Shown one piece after another: positions 1 through 5,705 of a stretch of DNA of 7,417 nucleotides. The position numbers and the translations under genes were made by a program. Within the stretch, counting starts at the first letter, position 1. Each line of letters begins with the position of its first letter. The stretch comes from an uncultured Oscillospiraceae bacterium. Its GTDB lineage: Bacteria > Bacillota > Clostridia > Oscillospirales > Oscillospiraceae. The stretch is taken from the NCBI GenBank assembly GCA_947631805.1, contig CANRNA010000084.1:1-7417 (forward strand), written 5' to 3'. Below the pieces are notes generated by a model that ran no database searches, was not told the origin of the DNA, and saw only the letters and a list, made by a program, of their open reading frames with translations.

Positions 1-1438
1 CGGTCTGCTTCTTGTGGCGGCCGTGGGTGTCCAGGGTCTTGCGGATCTTTTCGCGGTAGGCCACGCGGGCGGGGCTGAGCTCCACCTCCACGCCGAACTT
101 GCTCTTCAGCTTGGAGCACAGCACGTCGATGTGCATGTCTCCGGCGCCCGCCACCACCTGCTGGTGGGTCTCGGCGTTCAGGTTCACGGTGAAGGCCGGG
201 TCCTCCTCGGCCAGACGGGCCAGGCCCTGGGCGACCTTGTCGTCCTGGCCCTTTACCTTGGGGGCGATGGCCATCTGGTAGCAGGGCACGTCAAAAGTGA
301 TGCCGGGCAGAGCCTCCACAGCGCCCGCGGCGCAGAGGGTGTCGCCGGTCTTGGTGTCGCTCAGCTTGCTCACGGCGCCGATGTCGCCGCAGCATATCTC
401 CGTGACCTCGGTGTTCTTCTTGCCCTGCATGGAGTAGATGTGGCCCAGCTTTTCCTGGGCGCCGCTGCGGGCGTTGGTCAGGGTCATATCGGCGGTGACC
501 TTGCCGGAGACGACCTTGAACAGGGAGAACTTGCCGAACTGGTCGGACACGGTCTTGTACACGATGGCCTTGGACGGGCCGTTGGGGTCCAGAGCCTTCC
601 CGCCCTCAGAGGGTACGGGGAAGATGTTCACGATGGCGTCCAGCAGCACCTGGGTGCCCATGCCGGTGACGGCGCTGCCGCAGTACACCGGACAGATGCC
701 TCCGTCGGCCACGCCGGTGCTCAGAGCGCCGGATATCTCCTCAGGGGACAGCTCCATGGTCTCGAAGTATTTCTCCATCAGCTCCTCGCTGGTCTCGGCG
801 GCAGACTCGGCCAGCTCCGTGTACAGCTCGTCCAGACGGCCGCTCATGGAGTCGGGAACGGGTATCTCCACCCGCTTGGCGCCCTCCATCTTATAGGCCT
901 TGCGGGTGATGACGTCCACGATGCCCACATACTTGTCGCCGTCCTTGATGGGGGCGGTCATGGCGCACACGGAGTTGCCGAAGCGCTCCCGCAGGCCGTC
1001 AAAGGTCTTGTCGAAGTCGGCGTGCTCCTCGTCCAGCTTGGAGATATAGATGGCACGGGGCTTGCCAGCGTCCTTGAGATACTTCCAGCTCTTCTCGGCG
1101 CCCACGTTCACCCCGTCCTTGGCGGAGACGCAGATGACGCCGATGTCGGCCACGCGCAGGGCCTGATAGACCTCGCCCACGAAGTCGAAGAAGCCCGGAG
1201 TGTCGATGATGTTGATCTTATGGTCCTTCCACTTGGCGTACATGGTGGCGGCGGAGATGCTGATCTGGCGGCGGATCTCCTCCGGGTCGAAGTCGCTGAC
1301 GGTGTTGCCATCGACCACCTTGCCCTGCCGGTCGGTCATGCCCGCGACGGACAGGATGTTCTCCGCCAGAGAGGTCTTGCCGTTGCCGCCGTGGCCCAGA
1401 AGGCAGATATTGCGGATGGTTTTCAGTTCGTAGCTCAT
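1..1438 (-). CDS. Elongation factor G-like translational GTPase (FusA2-type), C-terminus cut off by window edge
   Basis: Ribosome-associated translational GTPase of the EF-G superfamily; 479 residues are visible of an expected ~690. The G domain has P-loop GHGGNGKT (15-22), a switch I region ending RRQISISAAT (56-65), DTPG (79-82), a G4 motif SKLD (133-136) and a G5 GSAVTG (254-259). Domain II covers about 290-380. Domain III starts near 383 and includes AIAPKVKGQDDKVAQGL and LAEEDPAF. Domain IV begins around YREKIRK (461-467), and the sequence ends just after HGRHKKQ. The P-loop with Gly-Gly in place of the Val-Asp of true EF-G, and DTPGFFDF in place of DTPGHVDF, point to the EF-G-like paralogue, not the essential translocase. 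The ATG is supported by AGGAG seven bases upstream. It has its own promoter, so it is probably not dependent on the upstream rlmB unit. The precise cellular role of this paralogue is poorly defined; I leave the symbol blank for that reason. Confidence 0.93.
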   Translation of the reverse strand, partial: MSYELKTIRNICLLGHGGNGKTSLAENILSVAGMTDRQGKVVDGNTVSDFDPEEIRRQISISAATMYAKWKDHKINIIDTPGFFDFVGEVYQALRVADIGVICVSAKDGVNVGAEKSWKYLKDAGKPRAIYISKLDEEHADFDKTFDGLRERFGNSVCAMTAPIKDGDKYVGIVDVITRKAYKMEGAKRVEIPVPDSMSGRLDELYTELAESAAETSEELMEKYFETMELSPEEISGALSTGVADGGICPVYCGSAVTGMGTQVLLDAIVNIFPVPSEGGKALDPNGPSKAIVYKTVSDQFGKFSLFKVVSGKVTADMTLTNARSGAQEKLGHIYSMQGKKNTEVTEICCGDIGAVSKLSDTKTGDTLCAAGAVEALPGITFDVPCYQMAIAPKVKGQDDKVAQGLARLAEEDPAFTVNLNAETHQQVVAGAGDMHIDVLCSKLKSKFGVEVELSPARVAYREKIRKTLDTHGRHKKQT

Positions 1439-1445
1439 GTGTCGT

Positions 1446-1450
1446 CTCCT
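1446..1450 (-). promoter_or_regulatory. Ribosome binding site of the EF-G-like gene
   Basis: On the minus strand this reads AGGAG, within AAGGAGACGACAC followed directly by the ATG. The spacing of seven bases is standard and fixes the start of the GTPase at 1438. Confidence 0.85.
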
Positions 1451-1498
1451 TACTAGATACTATTTGAAAGTTAAAAATAGGCAGTTCATCAAATATTT

Positions 1499-1527
1499 AT
1501 TATACACGATTGGCAAAACCTTGGCAA
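1499..1527 (-). promoter_or_regulatory. Sigma-A-type promoter of the EF-G-like gene
   Basis: On the minus strand there is a -35 TTGCCA (1522-1527), a 17-base spacer, and a consensus -10 TATAAT (1499-1504). Transcription should start near 1492, giving an untranslated leader of roughly 54 bases before the ATG at 1438. The -35 lies inside the first of two TTGCCAA direct repeats whose starts are 11 bases apart (1521-1527 and 1510-1516), so a regulator could bind here. The promoter match is seen in the sequence; the start site and any regulation are inferred. Confidence 0.85.
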
Positions 1528-1553
1528 TACTCTATAAAATAATTTTCTGTATT

Positions 1554-3920
1554 TTACCGGCTCTGGCCGAAGGCCAGTATCAGCGCCGGGAGGGCCCACA
1601 GGACCATATAGCTGAGCACGTTGCCGACCGTGGCGGTGTCGTAGGACCCGGCCCGGCACAGCAAAAACATGGTCACCAGGCCGATGACGGTGCCCGCCAG
1701 GGAGAGGACGGTGCCCGTGCGGCAGCTGCTGTAGAGCTTGCGCCCGGATTCGGCGGCGTCCACCAGCGGGCCCATGCCCGTGCGGGAGAGCACGGCGGCG
1801 GTGGGGCTGTCGGCGGAGGCGGAGGCGGCCATGCTGTACCGCTCCCGGAAGGAGGGAAAGCTGAAGCTGTCGGTGGGGACCCGGAAGAGCTGGCGTATCA
1901 TCAAGGGGGTGATGTTGAAATCCCGGATGGCGAAAATGGGCTGGGTGCGCCCCTGCAGGAGCGTCACCAGCGCCTCCTGGACGCTGGTCACGGGGATGTA
2001 TTCCAGGGTGAACACCCCCACCAGCTCCCCGCTCAGGGCGGTGCAGACGGCGTTTTTCACCGCCATGTTCTGAGGCAGGCGGATGCCCATCAGGTTCATG
2101 AACCCGGCCGAGCCCACCAGCACCTGCTCCCCGTTCACCCGTGCGGACAGGCCGCCGCCCTCGTGGCAGCGAAATTCCTCCGTCTCCACCAGGGAGTAGC
2201 CCCGGCGCTCGATGAGCTCCATGAACACCCCGGCCACGCCGCTGCCGGAGGCGGCCAGCAGGCTGGCGGTGCAGGCGACCACCCGCTCCACCTTGGCCCC
2301 CTCCAGGATGTTGATGCCGCTGAGCTTCATGGTCCCCGGAGGGAAAAGGTCCCCGTCGGACAGGACGAGGCGGCGGATGCGGCCTATCTCGGCGCACCCG
2401 GCGTAGCCCGCGATGGCCGCGCCGGAGGCCTGGAGCTTCCGGGCGGTCATGGAGTAGGGCAGGGGGAAGCTGAGAAAGGCGGTGAAGGAGGCGCTCACGG
2501 CCAGCATGGCAGACAGGTTGTGGAGGAAATAGACCCACTGGCCGTTCATGGAGGCCAGCGCCGCCAGCAGCAGGGACGCGCCCAGCAGCAGGGGGGCGGC
2601 GGTGGCGTACACCGTCTGGCAGAAGTCGGGCTGCTCCGTGCGCCGCACCACGCCCGCGGCGGGGCGGACGGTCCGGCTGAGGTATTTGACGCCCTTGCCC
2701 GTCTCCTCGGCGGTGAGGGCGGAGGGATTTTTGGATATGGCGGCCATGCGCATGGTCCGAGCCCGGGCGGTGCAGTCCAGCTTTTCGCCCCACAGGGCGG
2801 CGGCCAGGGAGAAGGCGCCCACCGCGCAGAAGGGCAGGTTCGTCCCGCCGCCCCGCATGACCGTCAGGGCGTCGATGGCGCTCAGCACCGCCGCCAGCAC
2901 GGCCAGGGACTCCGCCCCAGGGTGCAGGTCGAACAGCTGCCGCAGACCGGCCGCCAGGATGTCCAGGGTACACATCATCACCGTGGCCAGAAGCAGCAGG
3001 GATACCCCGGACTGGACGATGATGCTGCTGCCCAGGATGCCCGCCATAGGCAGGCGAAGGCTTATCCAGGCCAGGACGATGCACAAGAACACGCACACCC
3101 GGAGCCGGAACCGGAGGGGGCGCAGCTGCTGGCCGTAGAACTTGCTGGCCCGGCGGGGCTCCATCTCCTCCGTCTCCCGGATGTCCACCGGGTCGGGCCA
3201 GTTGGCCGCCTCGGCCTTCTGCATCTGCCGACGGGCCATGCGGGTGGCGGCCATGCGCACCAGGGGCATCAAAAACCGGTCGGCGGCGCTGGCGGGCTCC
3301 TCCTGGGCGGGGCGGGCCTGGGCGCGGGCGCGGTCCCGGTCGTCCCGGACAGGGCGGCGGGGCCGGGTCTCTTCCTCCGGCTCCTCCTCGTAGGGCGCCT
3401 CTTTCTCCTCCGGCTCGGGCTGGGGGAGGTCGATGTCCATGGTGATGACCCCGTCGGGGGAGATATGTATCCGGGGCTTTTTGGGCCCCTCGCCGCCCTC
3501 CGCCGGGGAGGCGGCTTCGGTGCCGTCCTCGTCCTCGTCGTCGCCCAGCAGGTCCGCCAGGTCGTCGAAGATGTCGTGCTTTTTCTCCGCCGGGGCGGGG
3601 GCCTGGGCGGGGGCGTCCTCGTCCTCGTCGTCGCCCAGCAGGTCGGCCAGGTCGTCAAAGATGTCATGCTCCTTCGCCTGGCTGGCGGCCTTTTCCGCCT
3701 CCCGCCGCTGGCTCAGCGTCTCGCCCAACGCCTCCATGACGATCTGCCGGGAGCGCTGGGCGATGGCCTCGGCGGTCCTGACAGGCTGGTCGGGAGATGG
3801 TTTTTCTCCCGACGGCTTGTCCCCGCTGGCCGCCCCCCGCTTCCGGTAGCTTTCCAGAACAGACTCCAGGGAATATTCCCCGAAGTCGGGCAGTAGATTG
3901 TCCAGATAGTGGTCACTCAT
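1554..3920 (-). CDS. P-type ATPase-like multi-membrane protein lacking catalytic motifs (probable pseudo-ATPase)
   Basis: 788-residue membrane protein. Residues 1-265 are soluble, charged and low-complexity, with two identical 18-residue acidic repeats (85-102 and 115-132). About eight hydrophobic helices follow, near 272-290, 298-320, 335-352, 362-378, 438-458, 464-486, 736-754 and 766-784, the layout of heavy-metal (P1B) ATPases. Residues 483-530 align by eye with the CPC helix, the AGxGGxxEIGR-type linker and the phosphorylation site. However, CPC is FPLP (485-488), and DKTGTLT is replaced around LVLSDGDLFPPG (518-529), leaving no DKTGT. HEGGGLSARVNGEQVLVGSAGF (586-607) resembles the nucleotide-domain HxxGxGxxGxxxG region, but neither TGDN nor GDGxND is present, and the actuator segment (380-437) is short with no TGE. 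I infer a non-pumping relative used for regulation or scaffolding. The start was chosen as ATG 3920, overlapping the rlmB stop (translational coupling); ATG 3941 in frame would add seven residues. Neither start has a strong ribosome binding site. Confidence 0.85.
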   Translation of the reverse strand: MSDHYLDNLLPDFGEYSLESVLESYRKRGAASGDKPSGEKPSPDQPVRTAEAIAQRSRQIVMEALGETLSQRREAEKAASQAKEHDIFDDLADLLGDDEDEDAPAQAPAPAEKKHDIFDDLADLLGDDEDEDGTEAASPAEGGEGPKKPRIHISPDGVITMDIDLPQPEPEEKEAPYEEEPEEETRPRRPVRDDRDRARAQARPAQEEPASAADRFLMPLVRMAATRMARRQMQKAEAANWPDPVDIRETEEMEPRRASKFYGQQLRPLRFRLRVCVFLCIVLAWISLRLPMAGILGSSIIVQSGVSLLLLATVMMCTLDILAAGLRQLFDLHPGAESLAVLAAVLSAIDALTVMRGGGTNLPFCAVGAFSLAAALWGEKLDCTARARTMRMAAISKNPSALTAEETGKGVKYLSRTVRPAAGVVRRTEQPDFCQTVYATAAPLLLGASLLLAALASMNGQWVYFLHNLSAMLAVSASFTAFLSFPLPYSMTARKLQASGAAIAGYAGCAEIGRIRRLVLSDGDLFPPGTMKLSGINILEGAKVERVVACTASLLAASGSGVAGVFMELIERRGYSLVETEEFRCHEGGGLSARVNGEQVLVGSAGFMNLMGIRLPQNMAVKNAVCTALSGELVGVFTLEYIPVTSVQEALVTLLQGRTQPIFAIRDFNITPLMIRQLFRVPTDSFSFPSFRERYSMAASASADSPTAAVLSRTGMGPLVDAAESGRKLYSSCRTGTVLSLAGTVIGLVTMFLLCRAGSYDTATVGNVLSYMVLWALPALILAFGQSR
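3525..3670 (-). repeat. Two-copy 56-bp direct repeat encoding an acidic HDIFDDLADLLGDDEDED motif
   Basis: Copies at 3525-3580 and 3615-3670 start exactly 90 bases (30 codons) apart and match at 53 of 56 positions. The differences are at 3555, 3567 and 3576 against 3645, 3657 and 3666. All three are synonymous, so both copies encode the same 18 residues. The linker between them is Ala/Pro-rich. The motif reads as a short amphipathic helix (IFDDLADLL) followed by an acidic tail, as in short protein-binding motifs; that role is inference. Confidence 0.9.
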
Positions 3921-4653
3921 AGCGCTGCCTGACGATCTCATAAAGAAGGACCGCCGCCGCGGCGGAGGCGTTCAGGGAGTTGACCTTCCCCAGCAGGGGG
4001 ATGTCCATGACAAAGTCGCAGGCCTCCCGCACCAGGCGGGACATGCCCGCGCCCTCCGAACCGATCACAAGGCAGATCGGGCCCTTCATATCCGTTTTCC
4101 AAAGGGGGCTGCCGCCCCCGGCCTCCGCGCCGTATATCCAGACGCCCCGCTTTTTCATGGCCTCCAGGGCGGCGACCAGATTGGGCACCCGGGCGATGAG
4201 GATGTGCTCCGCCGCCCCGGCGCTGGTCTTGTTCACGGCGGCGGTGACCCCGGCGCTGCGGTGCTTGGGGATGACGATGCCATGGGCCCCGGCGCACTCG
4301 GCGCAGCGGATGACGGCCCCCAGGTTCCGGGGGTCCTCCAGTCCGTCGCATACCACCACGAAGGGGGGCTGGCCCAGCTCCTCCGCCCTGGCGAGGATGT
4401 CCTCCAGGGTGCAGTACTCCCTGGCGGCGGCCACGGCGATGACGCCCTGGTGGGCGTGGGTCTGGCTCATGGCGTCCAGCTTCCGCCGGTCGCACTCCGT
4501 CACCACGGCCCCGGCGGCCCTGGCGCTGGAGGCGATGAAGGCGAGAGCCCTGTCGCTGCTGTCCCGGACGAGAAACACCTTGTCCAGGGGCCTTCCGGCC
4601 CGGATGGCCTCCGTAACGGCGTTTTTTCCCTCGATTATGTTTTCTTCTGACAT
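3913..4653 (-). CDS. rlmB: 23S rRNA (guanosine-2'-O-)-methyltransferase RlmB (TrmH/SpoU family)
   Basis: Cytoplasmic SAM-dependent 2'-O-methyltransferase; the family member RlmB modifies G2251 (E. coli numbering) in the peptidyl-transferase P loop of 23S rRNA. It is 246 residues, a normal length. The N-terminal RNA-binding domain starts at IIEGKNAVTEAI (6-17) and ends near HQGVIAVAA (68-76). The SPOUT trefoil-knot domain follows, with motif 1 DGLEDPRNLGAVIRCAE (103-119), motif 2 LVIGSEGAGMSRLVRE (195-210) and motif 3 IPLLGKVNSLNASAAAAVLL (218-237). Start chosen as ATG 4653 (MSEENIIEGK), which matches the family; ATG 4659 two codons upstream is possible. No convincing ribosome binding site is seen, and the candidate promoter would give a very short leader. 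Its stop overlaps the start of the pseudo-ATPase gene, so the two are one operon. Family assignment is firm; the exact target nucleotide is by homology. Confidence 0.95.
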   Translation of the reverse strand: MSEENIIEGKNAVTEAIRAGRPLDKVFLVRDSSDRALAFIASSARAAGAVVTECDRRKLDAMSQTHAHQGVIAVAAAREYCTLEDILARAEELGQPPFVVVCDGLEDPRNLGAVIRCAECAGAHGIVIPKHRSAGVTAAVNKTSAGAAEHILIARVPNLVAALEAMKKRGVWIYGAEAGGGSPLWKTDMKGPICLVIGSEGAGMSRLVREACDFVMDIPLLGKVNSLNASAAAAVLLYEIVRQRYE

Positions 4654-4676
4654 ATTCATACAGATTGTACTATAAC
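4647..4676 (+). promoter_or_regulatory. Candidate sigma-A promoter for the rhomboid-like / beta-propeller operon
   Basis: A -35 CTGACA (4647-4652), an 18-base spacer and a -10 TATAAC (4671-4676) each match the consensus at five of six positions. Transcription would begin near 4683, giving a leader of about 117 bases before the ATG at 4800. The -35 lies within the first codons of rlmB on the other strand. Confidence 0.6.
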
Positions 4677-4688
4677 ACAAACATCTGT
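4660..4688. promoter_or_regulatory. Imperfect inverted repeat over the divergent -10 elements (possible operator)
   Basis: Outer arms ACAGAT (4660-4665) and ATCTGT (4683-4688), and inner arms TTGT (4665-4668) and ACAA (4677-4680), form an imperfect dyad centred at about 4672-4674, directly on both -10 elements. The arms are short and the outer and inner centres differ by about 1.5 bases, so a chance origin is possible. If real, a dimeric regulator bound here would silence both directions. Confidence 0.35.
4669..4677 (-). promoter_or_regulatory. Candidate extended -10 promoter for the rlmB operon
   Basis: On the minus strand this reads TGTTATAGT, an extended -10 (TGn plus TATAGT). The -35 region at 17-base spacing (TTCCAA, 4692-4697) is poor, which an extended -10 can tolerate. 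It overlaps the -10 of the opposite-strand promoter. The predicted start is only about ten bases before the ATG, so the true start could lie further upstream. Confidence 0.45.
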
Positions 4689-4792
4689 GATTTGGAAGAC
4701 ATAAAATCTCGTTTGCCAAAAAATACTGTCCCCCAGGGGGCGGGTTTTGAAAATTGTGTGGACTTTACGCCCAAAAAAGGGTATGATTGGAG

Positions 4793-4801
4793 GGAGGTGA
4801 T
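4793..4801 (+). promoter_or_regulatory. Extended Shine-Dalgarno sequence overlapping the rhomboid-like start
   Basis: GGAGGTGAT is a nine-base match to the 16S rRNA 3' end, and it contains the first two bases of the ATG at 4800. An upstream GGAGG (4789-4793) is correctly spaced for ATG 4800, while this longer match is spaced for TTG 4806. The sequence alone does not decide between them. Confidence 0.6.
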
Positions 4802-5678
4802 GAAGTTGAGGTCCTTGAACCGAAAGATCGAGCGGTTTTGCTATAGCCATCCCCGGTTCGGTATCCCCCGGCTGATGATGTTCGTGGTCATCGGCAAGGT
4901 CATCGTGTGGCTGTTCTGCCAGATGGATACCACGGGCATGCTGCTGTATTACCTGTATTTTGACCCGGCGCTGTTCTGCCGGGGGCAGGTGTGGCGCCTT
5001 CTCACCTTCGCCCTGGTGCCGGACGCGGGGGGCCTTTTGTGGTTCGCCATCGCCCTGTATTTTTACTACTTCATCGGCAACAGTCTGGAACAGGCGTGGG
5101 GTCCGGGAAAGTTCACCATCTACTACCTGAGCGGCATGGTCCTCACGGCCCTGTATTCCCTGGTGTACTACTGGATATCGGGCCGGTCGGTGCTGGTGAG
5201 CTCCTCGTACCTGAACCTGTCGCTGTTTTTCGCCTTCGCCACCCTGTGGCCCGACCAGCGGGTGCTGCTGTTTTTCTTCATCCCGGTGAAGATCAAGTGG
5301 CTGGCCTGGGCGGACGCGGCGCTGTTTCTGCTGTCGGTGGTCCAGTATATCATCCACGGCAGCATCGGCCTGGCGCTGGTGCCACTGGTGGCCATGGCCA
5401 CCTACCTCATCTTCTGCGGGGAGTGGCTGATAGACCTGGTGCGCCCGTCCTCTGTCCGGCGCAAGACCGTCCAGCGGGCCCGGACCATCCAGTTCAGGCA
5501 GGCGGCCAAAAAGGTCCAGCAGGAGCAGGAGGCCCAGGGCTACACCCGCAAGTGCTCCGTCTGCGGTCGGACGGACAGGGACTATCCGGACCTGGAATTC
5601 CGCTATTGCAGCCGGTGCGCGGGCTATCACTGCTTCTGCATCGACCACATCAACGATCATATCCACTTTACAGAGTAA
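4800..5678 (+). CDS. Rhomboid/derlin-like six-helix membrane protein with C-terminal zinc-binding tail, catalytic residues absent
   Basis: 292-residue inner-membrane protein. Hydrophobic helices lie near 24-41, 76-96, 106-126, 132-150, 166-184 and 188-206. The rhomboid-superfamily signature GQVWRLLTF (62-70) follows helix 1, and FIGNSLEQAWGPGKF (91-105) matches the G-x-x-x-E-x-x-W/G-x-x-x-F region. The protease GxSG in helix 4 is replaced by VSSSYLN (133-139), and helix 6 has no histidine, so proteolysis is unlikely; derlin-like binding of membrane clients is a possibility (inference). After a charged, coiled linker (215-250) comes a zinc-finger-like tail: C252, C255, C270, C273, C278, C280, H283, H287 and H289. 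Start: ATG 4800 has GGAGG at six bases. TTG 4806, two codons on, has a nine-base Shine-Dalgarno match (4793-4801) and is a real alternative. The open frame continues upstream only from a TTG inside the promoter. First gene of an operon with the propeller protein. Confidence 0.85.
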   Translation: MKLRSLNRKIERFCYSHPRFGIPRLMMFVVIGKVIVWLFCQMDTTGMLLYYLYFDPALFCRGQVWRLLTFALVPDAGGLLWFAIALYFYYFIGNSLEQAWGPGKFTIYYLSGMVLTALYSLVYYWISGRSVLVSSSYLNLSLFFAFATLWPDQRVLLFFFIPVKIKWLAWADAALFLLSVVQYIIHGSIGLALVPLVAMATYLIFCGEWLIDLVRPSSVRRKTVQRARTIQFRQAAKKVQQEQEAQGYTRKCSVCGRTDRDYPDLEFRYCSRCAGYHCFCIDHINDHIHFTE

Positions 5679-5705
5679 ACGAACAACGATTTCAGAAACG
5701 AAGGG

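Noticed and set aside
14..1456. 480-codon plus-strand open frame opposite the EF-G-like gene
   Set aside because: The minus strand encodes a clear GTPase with all G motifs over the same bases; the plus frame is His/Gly/Ala/Leu-rich with no recognisable domain, as expected from a GC-rich antisense shadow.
1460..1480. CTATTT/AAATAG hairpin in the EF-G-like leader
   Set aside because: Only six AU-rich pairs around a nine-base loop; too weak to claim as a riboswitch or regulatory structure.
1528..1553. Terminator after the pseudo-ATPase stop codon
   Set aside because: Only an AAAAT/ATTTT AT-rich palindrome is present; no GC stem plus T-run, so read-through toward the EF-G-like gene cannot be excluded.
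1437..3896. 819-codon plus-strand open frame opposite the pseudo-ATPase
   Set aside because: Low-complexity Gly/His/Ala/Gln-rich composition and no ribosome binding site; the opposite frame has coherent membrane helices and family motifs.
4730..4740. CCCCC-A-GGGGG in the plus-strand leader as a terminator or attenuator hairpin
   Set aside because: At most four base pairs fit around a three-base loop, and no proper T-run follows (CGGGTTTTG).
4665..4799. N-terminal extension of the rhomboid-like protein from an upstream TTG
   Set aside because: It would start inside the promoter -10 region without a ribosome binding site, whereas a strong site lies just before 4800.
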